From an uncultured Rubripirellula sp. (GTDB lineage: Bacteria; Planctomycetota; Planctomycetia; Pirellulales; Pirellulaceae), in the NCBI GenBank assembly GCA_938075415.1, contig CALJHC010000019.1:62001-126000 (forward strand): a stretch of DNA of 64,000 nucleotides, given 5' to 3'. How positions within the stretch are numbered: the stretch's first letter is position 1; every line of letters begins with the position of its first letter. The notes beneath the pieces are model-generated. The model saw nothing but the letters and a program-made list of their open reading frames with translations. It was not told the DNA's origin and searched no databases. The position numbers and the translations under genes were made by a program. Of this stretch, positions 38,713 through 48,101 are shown piece after piece.

Positions 38713-41157
38713 TTACACCAAACCGGCTCGCTTGCGTAACCACCACTCCGCTGCCAACAGCAGCAAAATAGCGATGAACCAATAATACGACTGCCATAAT
38801 AAGATATCGGATTCAACCACGGTTCCGCTCGATAAAGGCTGCAATGTTTCCAACAATTCATCGGCGGCGGATTCGTGGAGGTAAATTCCGGCTCCCGCTT
38901 CGGACACACTGCGAAGGGTCGCCTCATCAAGGCTCACCTGAGACATTTCGGCGACCTGACGTTTTCCGACCCATATCGGTGTCGACGCCTGCAGGGCAGT
39001 CGCGTCAAAACCGCTCGCTCGAATTCGAATTCGATACTGCCCTGAATCAAGTGGAAGCGTCACGCCGCGATACGTCCCTCGAGCCGAATCATCAACCGCC
39101 ATGGGAACCGACGCCACCACACGATCGTCCTGAAGCAATAAGGCATCAACGATCGCATCCCCAATCGGCTCTCCGTTGGCCGCCTGCAACCTTGCTCGAA
39201 TGGTAGCCGCTTGCCCCGATCGGTACTCAATCTCGTCCGTCCCGATCGCAACGTACTGATCACTCGCGGCGTAAGGGGGCTGCATCGCAGCAGCCAACAG
39301 CTGGTTCCAAAAACGTGCGTGAAACCGATCCGCTACCTTATATCGCCAACGCCAAGTTTGGTCTGTCGACAAATAATAAACACGACCACCGCCGTACAAG
39401 CGGGTGACTAACCATGGTGCGACTTCCGAATTCTTGCCCTTCAACTCTGCCAGCACCTCTGCTCCGGGTTGTGCCTGCAAGGCCGGAGACAAGGTTGGCG
39501 GGGGTAACTTCTCCCAAAACTCTTCTTGCTCATCGGGATTATTCCAAAGACTCAGGGTGGCGTCTTGGCCGCCCAAATTTGTCGGCTGAATCCTCGACAC
39601 CTCAAAGGGTTGTTGCGGATTCTCATATCTCACCGGAATCAACTCGGGCAATAACGTCTCCGTTAGCTTTCGAATCCTTCCGTACTTTCCATCCAAAACG
39701 ATCAAGCCACCACCGCGACGGACAAATTCACGAAGGCGTTCAGCATCAGCCTCCTCAATCTGCTCCGGCGGCACTTCACCAAGGATAACGGCATCGTAGG
39801 ATGCCATCGCAATGTTGTTGTCCGGAAACTCACCAGCTTTGTCTCCGCGAATCAATTCTCGCTGATCCGTACCGAGTCCAAACAAAATCGTCTCGACGGA
39901 CCAAGCAGGATCACGGCTGAATAGGTTCCTGAGATAACGGATTTCCCAACGACTTGAACCATCCACAATTAATAGCCGGCGGGCACGTGTCGAAGCGGCG
40001 ACACGGAACGACATGGAATCATTGTCGGCGTAGGCATCATCCTCGGTCGCTTCAATAACGGCCCGCAAATCAAGCACCTGTGAATTCAACTGCACACCAC
40101 GCGGCACCGTCATCTGAAGAGAATCAAGAATCGAACCGACATCCAAAACAAAAGGAATGGCCTGCTGCTTACCCGATGGAATTACCGTTTGCGTCCAGAC
40201 CGTTTGTTGGCCGGACTCAATCCGCACGGTCACCTGCCGCTGCTGAGCAGCACTCGGGGATGCCGGCGTCTTGCCCCCTTGATCAGCTTCCGTTTTCTCA
40301 GAGAGATTCGTTTCGCCAACTGGCGTTTGCACCTTCTCACTCGTCAGGCCAGACGCTTTCAAAACAATTTCACCACTAAGCTGCCCATCGGCGGAAACAC
40401 TTTCAGGGCGAATCACATCCACCACGCCCACATCAAACGGCTCGCCCTGCAATCCGATCCCGACCGTATGGACTGCGATTCCCTTCTGCGCCAAATCAGC
40501 CGCTAGTTCGATCGGCGAATCCCCCACATTGGTGCGGCCATCACTCAGCAATACCAAGGCTGTTGAATTCAGCGAGGTGGCACCATCAGGTTCACTGTTG
40601 ATCTCGTCGGCAGCGACGCCAAGTTGAAGACTGAGCACACTCGCCAAATCGGTTTGAGCCCCCACGGCCTCAAGATCCAAAACTGAGGGAACTTCAGATT
40701 CGTCCACATTGGACCAAACCACTGCGGGGCTACCCGAAGAAAATTCCAGCACGTCAACATCGTGCGTTTCCTCAAGTGACTCCAGCCAACCCTTTCTCTG
40801 ACTGTCACCGGTCAGTAACGTCATTGCACGTTGAACTCGACTCTGCGGCGTCTCTGGTGATCGCCCGGCAACCTCTGCCGCTTCCTCGAGCGACATGCTC
40901 TGCGAAGTATCAATCGCAAACATCACACGCCCCAGCGTCCCCACCGTCACGCGTCGGTGCCAAACCGGCCCCGACAAAATCAATAAGACAAGGGCGACCG
41001 CGGAAGCCCGCAACGCGGGCAGCAGATAGTTGTACGGAGCGTCTAACTGTTTGGTCTCACGAAGATAAAGCCATGCGACAACGCCGGCGGCCAGCAACAA
41101 CAAAACAATCGCTACGCCCAGCGATAAGTCACCGGCAAATCTGATTGTCCCAATCAT
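38713..41157 (-). CDS. VWA-domain membrane protein with GATase1-like domain
   Basis: 814 residues from ATG 41157, whose ATGA overlaps the stop of the upstream gene; an in-frame start at 41259 would lie deep in that gene. Transmembrane helices at about 10-31 and 44-64, then a VWA domain with MIDAS motif D83-T-S-Q-S87 (MFAIDTSQSM). The middle has a glutamine-amidotransferase-like fold (ASYDAVILGEVPPEQIEEAD, FVRRGGGLIVLDGKYG) without an obvious catalytic Cys. A final helix lies in YYWFIAILLLLAAEWWLRKR. It probably pairs with the BatA-like VWA protein; VWA domains bind protein partners through a metal ion. Confidence 0.9.
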   Translation of the reverse strand: MIGTIRFAGDLSLGVAIVLLLLAAGVVAWLYLRETKQLDAPYNYLLPALRASAVALVLLILSGPVWHRRVTVGTLGRVMFAIDTSQSMSLEEAAEVAGRSPETPQSRVQRAMTLLTGDSQRKGWLESLEETHDVDVLEFSSGSPAVVWSNVDESEVPSVLDLEAVGAQTDLASVLSLQLGVAADEINSEPDGATSLNSTALVLLSDGRTNVGDSPIELAADLAQKGIAVHTVGIGLQGEPFDVGVVDVIRPESVSADGQLSGEIVLKASGLTSEKVQTPVGETNLSEKTEADQGGKTPASPSAAQQRQVTVRIESGQQTVWTQTVIPSGKQQAIPFVLDVGSILDSLQMTVPRGVQLNSQVLDLRAVIEATEDDAYADNDSMSFRVAASTRARRLLIVDGSSRWEIRYLRNLFSRDPAWSVETILFGLGTDQRELIRGDKAGEFPDNNIAMASYDAVILGEVPPEQIEEADAERLREFVRRGGGLIVLDGKYGRIRKLTETLLPELIPVRYENPQQPFEVSRIQPTNLGGQDATLSLWNNPDEQEEFWEKLPPPTLSPALQAQPGAEVLAELKGKNSEVAPWLVTRLYGGGRVYYLSTDQTWRWRYKVADRFHARFWNQLLAAAMQPPYAASDQYVAIGTDEIEYRSGQAATIRARLQAANGEPIGDAIVDALLLQDDRVVASVPMAVDDSARGTYRGVTLPLDSGQYRIRIRASGFDATALQASTPIWVGKRQVAEMSQVSLDEATLRSVSEAGAGIYLHESAADELLETLQPLSSGTVVESDILLWQSYYWFIAILLLLAAEWWLRKRAGLV

Positions 41158-43466
41158 AGTGCCCCCGCTTTTTCTCGAGGCCGTTGGCTGGACCCGACAG
41201 CATGTTGCTGCAAAAACAACTCGGCCACCAACACCAACAACAATGCCCCTAACAGCCACCGCCAGATCTCACGGCCGAAACGCCTCTGACTGTCGTCCTG
41301 TTGCAGCTCGGTAATGTCGTTGTAAATCGTCGCATCAACCGACTCCGCAGCCGACTCGATACGTGCCAGATCGGCGTCTCGCAGAATTGATTCCTGCGCC
41401 GGCATCTCAGCCAAACGTAGCGTTTCGGTTTGCGTCGCAAGCCCCTCAAGCATTGGCGTCTCACAACGAAAACGGTAAAGACCACGTTCAACGGCGGACG
41501 CTACCAACAACCGAGGAAAAATCTCTTCCGTCGGCTTGATCACCACTTCAACTCGATCAGGTGTTTCCAGTCGATACTCTGCCGCTCGCTTGGTATCGAT
41601 CTCGGCCGCGTCCTCACCATCGGGTTCAAGGCGTTTAGCCGGAACCACGATTCCGTCACCCACCGCCACATTCACTCGATTTTGATTGCCAGCTAAATCC
41701 AAAACAAGTTGCTGGATCATGGGAAGAAAAATCAGGCGCAAAGGCAAGGTGCTCCACGCCGTGTCGCAGGGTATTGCGAACTGCACCACTTTGCCACGCC
41801 CACGTCGCGCCAAGACGGCAACAGGGTCACCGTTTCCGAGACTCCACAGCGTCATGGTGTTTGCATCTTCGTCAATCCGTTCCGTCTCTGGTGAATCCGT
41901 TTGGATCGTTTCCAACCCCTCTGCCTCCACGGCGGCAGGCGTCAGAAGTTTTCGGTACGCATAGACATCGATCTCGGCAAATGGTCGATCATTGCCACCA
42001 CTTAGCATGTCCCACGGTGAATAGATCGCGTGATTCATACCCGAGGGCTGTGGCAAACGATCCTCACCGGTAATCTCCCCAATCGTCTCCCCGAGCCTTG
42101 CTGGCAGCAGCCAACTTCCCTCGGCACACTCCCACGGCGTGTTGTAGGTTTCTGACGCTACCAAGTCTCCATCGAAGACAAGCATGGTGCCACCCCGAAG
42201 GACAAATTGCGTCAAAACACTTTTCTCTTCCTTCGATAATTCAGCAACATTGGCAAGCACCACCAAATCCGGATTCACCAACTCCATCTGCTTCTGAAGT
42301 TGCCGAGGCATGCAGACCTGAGTTCTGACAGCGTCCGGCTGATCGTCACCACCAAAGGCAAAGGGACTCAAGGCGATGGCCAAGTAATCCGTCTCACCTT
42401 CCAAGGGTTCCTGACTAGGCGCCCCATCGACGAGCAACACGTCAATTTCGTCAATCACATCGATCGCCAAAGAACGCCGGTTGTCCTCCAAGACGGCATC
42501 AGCATGCTCGACAACTACCGCTAAAGCGTGAACACCGACGTCGTCAATTCGATGGGTCAATCGTGCGACGGTGGTTGATCGAGCCGCGATCGTTAACGTT
42601 GACCGGCTGATCTCAGCACCATCAAGCATCCAAGCCAAACGCACATCCCGAATTGGTGAATCACTGGCATTTCGAACCGTCGCAGTGAATCCACCTCCCC
42701 GACCCGCTACCACGGCAGGCGATTTGGATTCAACCGTATCGACTGAAAGATTTTGCAACTCGTCCGAATTCTGACCAAGATTGAGAAAACTGATCGTCGG
42801 CGGCAAAGATTTTTCGCTCAGCGACTCAGCAAGATTCGAGAGGGAACCTAGCGTGGCATCATCGAGTGTATTGCTGGCGAAATCGCTGACTGCGATGATC
42901 TGGCGTTGAGGATATGCCGCTTCACCGGAAGCATTAATCGCGGCTCGCAACAAGTCGGCAAGATTAACTGGACCCGACGAAGCACGCACCCCTTTCAATG
43001 ACTCAATCGCCTCTTGAGCACCAGAAGCCGCGACGGGCGTACCGAGATGACTTGCTCGCACCAAGATCACCTCGTCACGCCTTGATAAACTTTTCAGCAA
43101 GGAAGTGACTGCACCCTTTGCAAGTTCGATTCGGGTCTGACCTGATTCCTCTCTCGCCGCCATGCTTTGACTGTCGTCCAACGCAACCACAACGGATCTT
43201 GGCGCGTCGCCGGGCAACACGCGAAAACCGGTCAACACGGGACGTGCTAGGCAAAACGCAAGCAAAACAGGTAACAGGCATCGCAAAAGCAAAAGAAGAA
43301 GATGCATCAACTGCATTCGCCTTCGATTGATGCGAATCACGTTTTCCAGCAGGTGCATCGCACCCCAATCCAAGGTCCGAAAACGATTCCTGTACAAAAG
43401 GTGAATCGTCAAAGGAACCGTGAAGGCAAGTGCTCCGAAAGCTAAGAGTCCATTCAGTAAAGTCAA
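41154..43466 (-). CDS. BatA-like VWA membrane protein
   Basis: 770 residues from a TTG start at 43466, overlapping the stop of the DUF58 gene (TTGA) and preceded by GGAGG at 8 bases; upstream in-frame ATG 43562 would intrude 100 bases into DUF58. The N-terminus MTLLNGLLAFGALAFTVPLT IHLLYRNRF is the aerotolerance-regulator N-terminal (BatA) signature with helices at about 3-24 and 55-77. VWA MIDAS motif D97-D-S-Q-S101 follows, then beta-sandwich domains, a GATase-like segment (LVVLANVAELSKEEKS, FVLRGGTMLVFDG) and a C-terminal helix (WRWLLGALLLVLVAELFL). Family role: MoxR/VWA chaperone-like systems in envelope maintenance; the exact task in planctomycetes is unknown. Confidence 0.9.
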   Translation of the reverse strand: MTLLNGLLAFGALAFTVPLTIHLLYRNRFRTLDWGAMHLLENVIRINRRRMQLMHLLLLLLRCLLPVLLAFCLARPVLTGFRVLPGDAPRSVVVALDDSQSMAAREESGQTRIELAKGAVTSLLKSLSRRDEVILVRASHLGTPVAASGAQEAIESLKGVRASSGPVNLADLLRAAINASGEAAYPQRQIIAVSDFASNTLDDATLGSLSNLAESLSEKSLPPTISFLNLGQNSDELQNLSVDTVESKSPAVVAGRGGGFTATVRNASDSPIRDVRLAWMLDGAEISRSTLTIAARSTTVARLTHRIDDVGVHALAVVVEHADAVLEDNRRSLAIDVIDEIDVLLVDGAPSQEPLEGETDYLAIALSPFAFGGDDQPDAVRTQVCMPRQLQKQMELVNPDLVVLANVAELSKEEKSVLTQFVLRGGTMLVFDGDLVASETYNTPWECAEGSWLLPARLGETIGEITGEDRLPQPSGMNHAIYSPWDMLSGGNDRPFAEIDVYAYRKLLTPAAVEAEGLETIQTDSPETERIDEDANTMTLWSLGNGDPVAVLARRGRGKVVQFAIPCDTAWSTLPLRLIFLPMIQQLVLDLAGNQNRVNVAVGDGIVVPAKRLEPDGEDAAEIDTKRAAEYRLETPDRVEVVIKPTEEIFPRLLVASAVERGLYRFRCETPMLEGLATQTETLRLAEMPAQESILRDADLARIESAAESVDATIYNDITELQQDDSQRRFGREIWRWLLGALLLVLVAELFLQQHAVGSSQRPREKAGAL

Positions 43467-44365
43467 CGCCCACGCCTCCGCATCGAAAGATACTCGTGCA
43501 AAGCGTCGGCGAAGGGGCGATCGGTGGGCATCTGAACTAAATCCACACGGTGACGGCGGCAAATTTCTCTCAGTTTTTCCGTATGCTCAGCGAATCGCTC
43601 GAGATATGCCGTACGAAGGGACTTGGAGTCGATCGTTTGTTCGTTGACTGCGTTCTCCAAATCACGAAACTGAATCCGACCCGAAAATGGAAAATCGATC
43701 TCGTCCGGATCCAAAATCTGAAAGAACAGGATTTCGTGCCGCGCCGATCGCAAAAGAGCCAGGGATCGGGCGAGCGAATCAAGATCTCCCATCGCATCAG
43801 ACAGAATCACCAACAATCCGCGTCTTGAAAGCTTGGGAGCAATCTTCTGAAAGACGCCTCCCAGATCGGTCTCCTTCCTCGATCCGTCTTCAGCCAATGC
43901 CTGCAACACCGCAAGCAGATGCGAGGGGCGACTTCGAGATGGCAACCACTGCCGCGGCTGATCATCAAATGTCACCAAGCCAACACCATCTTGCTGACCA
44001 AGCATCAGGTAAGAGAGCGACGCAGCTAATTGCTGTGCATACTGATACTTACTGAGTTCCCCACTTCGAGATCCTGAATATTGCATCGAGCCACTACGGT
44101 CAACGATCAGCGTGCAACGCAGATTGGTTTCTTCTTCGTATTCTCGAATGTACAGCCGGTCGCTCTTGCCAAACGCTTTCCAGTCAATATTCCGCAGCTC
44201 ATCCCCTCTCACATAAGTTCGATGCTCCTTAAACTCGACACTAAACCCCTTGTGTGGTGACCGATGGCGTCCCGAGCAAAATCCTTCGACGACCTGACGA
44301 GCCAGCACCTGAAGTTTACTGACCCTGGCGAGGTCCTTCGGTTTTAAGAGATCCAAAATTCGCAT
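43463..44365 (-). CDS. DUF58 domain protein (first gene of VWA operon)
   Basis: 300 residues from ATG 44365 (MRILDLLKPKDLARVSKLQV); an ATG at 44410 would add 15 unconserved residues. DUF58 features: FKEHRTYVRGDELRNIDWKA (about 46-64), the shared region of these proteins, and a degenerate VWA fold with D89-R-S-G-S93 (VDRSGSM) and GLLVILSDAMGD. There is no membrane helix, so it is cytoplasmic. In most bacteria the gene directly upstream encodes a MoxR AAA+ ATPase that works with DUF58; here there is only a 720-base gap. It begins a five-gene run with coupled starts down to 31675. Confidence 0.93.
   Translation of the reverse strand: MRILDLLKPKDLARVSKLQVLARQVVEGFCSGRHRSPHKGFSVEFKEHRTYVRGDELRNIDWKAFGKSDRLYIREYEEETNLRCTLIVDRSGSMQYSGSRSGELSKYQYAQQLAASLSYLMLGQQDGVGLVTFDDQPRQWLPSRSRPSHLLAVLQALAEDGSRKETDLGGVFQKIAPKLSRRGLLVILSDAMGDLDSLARSLALLRSARHEILFFQILDPDEIDFPFSGRIQFRDLENAVNEQTIDSKSLRTAYLERFAEHTEKLREICRRHRVDLVQMPTDRPFADALHEYLSMRRRGR
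43475..43479 (-). promoter_or_regulatory. Ribosome binding site deciding TTG start of BatA-like gene
   Basis: GGAGG on the minus strand, 8 bases before TTG 43466, inside the end of the DUF58 gene. It supports translational coupling. Confidence 0.75.
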
Positions 44366-45085
44366 TGAGCAGCAAGCGAGGGCAAGCGGATGGAATGGGT
44401 GGGCCGACAACGGAAGGAAGAGGGAAGGACTGCCAAAGACATGTCTTCTGGGACACGCCGTTCAACTCGCTCAATCGACGAGGGTTGACACTCGACGACA
44501 CAATTGAAATAGGTTACTGCCAGAAACGACTTCAACCACCGCGAACGACGCGTCTTGAAGCGATGACGGTCTCCTCTTCACCCGCCCCATCGTGACCAGC
44601 AAAACATTGCAAATCTCGCTGCAAATTCCAATCTGCAGTAAATTCGAATGTGCAGCGAAAACCAACGTCATACGCAATCCAATTCAATACGCAATCCAAT
44701 GTACTGCGAATTGCCCCGCAGCACATTGGCGCTGCGGTTCCGCTTTTCGAAGTAAAGTGAAACGTTACTCGGAACCACGCCTGACGCAACTCGATCATCG
44801 TGCAAGGAATGGGTCGCCGCCAAAGTATAACCAGCTTCCACCCGTTCCGTGTCCTCCCACACCCCTGACATCGCTTCGTCGGCCAAAATAGACCTTGATT
44901 CAAGTCTTGGTCAGGGCGATTCAAGAACAGCAAATCTGGCTTGGACCAAGCAGTCAACCGATCGGACAGCCAACCCAACGATTCACCAATGAGATTGAGG
45001 TTGATCAGCGAGTAATCCGAACCATTGGATCCAAAATAAAAATCAGCAGGCTACTCACCCTGCAACTCGCGAACGCCTCGCCACC
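44366..45085. other. Non-coding gap where MoxR would be expected
   Basis: About 720 bases between the permease gene's 3' end and the DUF58 start. No AAA+ motifs (Walker A/B) occur in any frame; the open frames are short and domainless. A doubled acgcaatccaat lies near 44673-44700. Confidence 0.55.
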
Positions 45086-46327
45086 TTATTCGAATCGGAG
45101 GGCATCAATGGGGTCCATGCGACTCGCTTTCCTCGCTGGATAGAAACCAAAAAAGACGCCAACAAAACCAGAAAAAATAATAGCGGTGACCGCGGCCGGT
45201 AATGAGACAACGACGGGCCAATCCGTACCGGGCGACCATTGATTGATCAGGGTGATAATACCGATCGAGCCGGCGATTCCAAAAACCAGACCGATCCCGC
45301 CTCCAAGTACCGACAGGACAACCGCCTCAATTAAAAACTGCCTTAAGATGTCACGCCCTCTCGCCCCCACTGCCATTCGAATCCCAATCTCTCGCGTCCG
45401 CTCAGTCACAGAAACCAGCATGATGTTCATGATACCAACACCGCCAACTGCCAAACTGATGGCCGCAATCGATGCAAGCATTGCCGTCATCGAACCGGTG
45501 ATCACACCAAGGACACTTGCAATCTCCGTCGTGCTCTGAACCTCAAAATCGGCTGGCCGTCCAGGGTATACATCATGCCGCTCCCGAAGCAATTGTCGAA
45601 TCTCGCTCGATGCCTCATTGGCAACTTCCGATGAACGAGCCGAGGCCATGATGGCATGAACATTATTGAACTGATTGCCGTGAATCCGTTTTTGCACCGT
45701 CGTAAAAGGCACCAAGATGAGATCGTCCTGATCTTCTCCCATCATGTTCGCACCCTTTGACTCCAAGACACCGATTACACGAAACGGGATGTTCCCAATT
45801 CGCAAAGTTTCACCAATCGGGTTGACGGTCTGAAACAGCTTCGCCACCAAAGTCTGACCAATGACACACACTTTTTCCGCCGAGCGTATCTCCCGATCTC
45901 CGAAGTAACCTCCAAGACGCACCCCCCAACTTCGAACCGTCAGATAATCAATCCCAACGCCAAACGAATCCTTGGGTTGCCAGTTCAATCCACCGTAAAC
46001 AATCTGATTGGAAAAACCGACTAAGCCACTCGCCGCGACGATGGAGGGACACTCCAGGCGAATCGCCTCAGCATCCCCCGGCGTCAGGGAGACAGACCTT
46101 GAATCCTGAACCCCACCCCGCCGCATCATTTTTGGGACGATGATGATGACATTGGTACCGAGACCCTCCAGTTCTCCGCGAACCAAACTGGTCGCACTTT
46201 GCCCGATCGAAACCATCGCGGTCACCGCGGCAATTCCAATCACAACTCCCAGAATCGTCAACGTGGCACGCAGGCGATTCTTAGCGAGCGAGCGCATCGC
46301 AATCTGCACGGTGTTCCAAAATCCCAT
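45086..46327 (-). CDS. MacB-type ABC transporter permease (no fused ATPase)
   Basis: 413 residues. One N-terminal helix (LRATLTILGVVIGIAAVTAM), a MacB periplasmic core domain (about 45-260), and three C-terminal FtsX helices ending in FGFYPARKASRMDPIDALRFE, the signature end of MacB/LolC-type permeases. Family role: mechanotransmission-type export of peptides, lipoproteins or antibiotics together with a MacA adaptor. The upstream gene on the same strand is the MacA-like adaptor, 204 bases away. The ATP-binding subunit, normally located between or beside them, is missing, and this protein lacks Walker motifs, so the ATPase must be supplied from elsewhere or the system is broken. Confidence 0.94.
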   Translation of the reverse strand: MGFWNTVQIAMRSLAKNRLRATLTILGVVIGIAAVTAMVSIGQSATSLVRGELEGLGTNVIIIVPKMMRRGGVQDSRSVSLTPGDAEAIRLECPSIVAASGLVGFSNQIVYGGLNWQPKDSFGVGIDYLTVRSWGVRLGGYFGDREIRSAEKVCVIGQTLVAKLFQTVNPIGETLRIGNIPFRVIGVLESKGANMMGEDQDDLILVPFTTVQKRIHGNQFNNVHAIMASARSSEVANEASSEIRQLLRERHDVYPGRPADFEVQSTTEIASVLGVITGSMTAMLASIAAISLAVGGVGIMNIMLVSVTERTREIGIRMAVGARGRDILRQFLIEAVVLSVLGGGIGLVFGIAGSIGIITLINQWSPGTDWPVVVSLPAAVTAIIFSGFVGVFFGFYPARKASRMDPIDALRFE

Positions 46328-46366
46328 TTACTTAACACACCAATGATTGGTTATTGAAACCTAACA

Positions 46367-46430
46367 GCCATCTCAGCAAACATCCCGGCAAACATCCCGG
46401 TCAACATCCCGGTCAACATCCCGGTCAACA
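46367..46430. repeat. Tandem repeat, 12-bp unit, between adaptor and permease genes
   Basis: Units aacatcccggca and three exact aacatcccggtc (46379-46426), preceded by a degenerate copy and followed by a partial one. It ends about 40 bases before the permease start codon. Confidence 0.88.
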
Positions 46431-46531
46431 GAAGCGAACCGTGCCAGAACGACTGTCGACAATCGATTCACTTCGTTTTTTGTCCCATTCTTTCAACAAG
46501 AAAAATATCGCTCAACAACGTCGCGGCCAAC

Positions 46532-47773
46532 CTACTGCTTCTTCGTCACCACCAACTCATCATCAAGCTGCAACTCGCCGCTAATCAACTCACTCCATTT
46601 GCTATCCCGCAGCCCGATCGTCACGGGCACAGCGCGCAATTTGGGTGATTCCCAAACCCAGACATATCGCTGCGAACGTTTGGCGGCCAACGCTGCCTTT
46701 TCCTCAGCTGACTCCTCCACCACCAGATCATCCTCGTTCTCATTAACAACACCCAACACCAAATACTTATCCTCTTCACGCACGTGTTGAACTTCCGGAA
46801 AAAATCGCAAGGCGGCGTTGGGAATACGCAGACATTCATCGCGTTTTCCCGTTTGAAACGAGAGACTTGCGGTCATCCCGGGCATTAATTTCTGATCGGT
46901 GTTCTTGGTTGAGACGATCACGGGATAGGTGACAACATTTTGCATGACTACCGGACTCATTCGGATCTGCACAATCTGACCGGTGAAGAGATCGTCGGGA
47001 TAGGCGTCCACCGAAAAAAGAACTGGCTGCGATTTTTCAGACGCCTGGCGTATCAATCCAATATCCGCCTCGTCAACCGATGCGAATAAATGCATCTCTT
47101 CGCGCAGGTCAGGTGCAACCACAAATAATTCCGGCGTCTGAAATTGAGCCGCTAATGTTTGCCCGGGTTCAATTTTTCGATCGATCACGACCCCGTCCAC
47201 CGGTGAAACAATTCGAGTGTATGCAAGATTTGCTTCTGAGTTCAACAACCCAGCTTCGGCTTGATCGACACCCGCGACCGCGATTTTCACCTGCGCTTCG
47301 AGTGACTCCACCTTGAAACGAAACTGATCCAATTCAACCTGAGAAACAAATCCCTCTCCTTGATCCCGCAACCGATTTGTTCGATCCAGATCAAGCTTCG
47401 CCAACGCAAGGTCTGACTCAACCCGCTTAACCTCGGCTTGGCGAATTCCCAACACTGCTCGATCCTGAGCAACCGCAGCTTCGAAAAGCCGCGGGTCAAT
47501 CTCGGCCATCAACTGACCCTTTTCAACCGTATCGTTGAAATCAACATGCAACTCCTGGATCGGTCCGGAAACAAACGTTCCAACCGAGACGGAAAGAACC
47601 GGCTTCACTTCGCCGGTGGAATTGACAACCGAAACCAATGAACCTCGGGTTACTTTCGCGGTTCTGAATGATGGTATCTGCCGCTTTTCCCAAACCTCGC
47701 GTCCCTTCATGACACCGAAGCCAATGGCTGCCACGAAAACAAGCAGAATGAGAATTCGAACCAGATAACGCAT
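46532..47773 (-). CDS. HlyD/MacA-type periplasmic adaptor subunit
   Basis: 413 residues with one N-terminal membrane anchor (about 4-22, LVRILILLVFVAAIGFGVM). Typical membrane-fusion-protein order: barrel-sandwich hybrid (VSVVNSTGEVKPVLSVSVGT, then FVSGPIQELHVDFNDTVEKG), coiled-coil hairpin (about 85-170), second lipoyl half (LAYTRIVSPVDGVVIDRKI), beta-barrel and membrane-proximal domain ending in ELQLDDELVVTKKQ. Role: links an inner-membrane ABC transporter to the outer membrane. The downstream permease is its likely partner. An extra acidic insertion (VNENEDDLVVEESAEEKAAL) sits near residue 355. Confidence 0.94.
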   Translation of the reverse strand: MRYLVRILILLVFVAAIGFGVMKGREVWEKRQIPSFRTAKVTRGSLVSVVNSTGEVKPVLSVSVGTFVSGPIQELHVDFNDTVEKGQLMAEIDPRLFEAAVAQDRAVLGIRQAEVKRVESDLALAKLDLDRTNRLRDQGEGFVSQVELDQFRFKVESLEAQVKIAVAGVDQAEAGLLNSEANLAYTRIVSPVDGVVIDRKIEPGQTLAAQFQTPELFVVAPDLREEMHLFASVDEADIGLIRQASEKSQPVLFSVDAYPDDLFTGQIVQIRMSPVVMQNVVTYPVIVSTKNTDQKLMPGMTASLSFQTGKRDECLRIPNAALRFFPEVQHVREEDKYLVLGVVNENEDDLVVEESAEEKAALAAKRSQRYVWVWESPKLRAVPVTIGLRDSKWSELISGELQLDDELVVTKKQ

Positions 47774-48101
47774 GAATCAATCGATCAACAAGAGAAAAAT
47801 ACGACGCGGGAAGCACAGAGATCACCCGCAGAGTCTAACCCAGAGTCCGCAAGTGTTGCGACTGGCGACTGACACCGAAGGGGAATAGTTGGCAAAAACC
47901 CTATGACCACTGGTGACTGCCAGCGACACCCAACGCCAGAAGAACAGAGAAACGCACCAGGATCCCTCCGTAGACCAGGATCCCTCCGTAGACCAAGATC
48001 CCTCCGTAGAACAGGATTCCTCGAAAAACGGGTGGCCCAGTAAAGACCGTGGCATCAAACCAACCTGCGTCTACCTTTGGCACCAGCCGACATCCATCCA
48101 A
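47774..48101. other. Intergenic region with repeat array
   Basis: 328 bases between the helicase 3' end and the adaptor gene's start. It contains the 18-bp array at 47956-48027 and probably the adaptor operon promoter; no gene. Confidence 0.5.
47956..48027. repeat. Tandem repeat, 18-bp unit
   Basis: accaggatccctccgtag twice exactly (47956-47991), once with one change (47992-48009), then a degraded copy to 48027. Confidence 0.88.
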
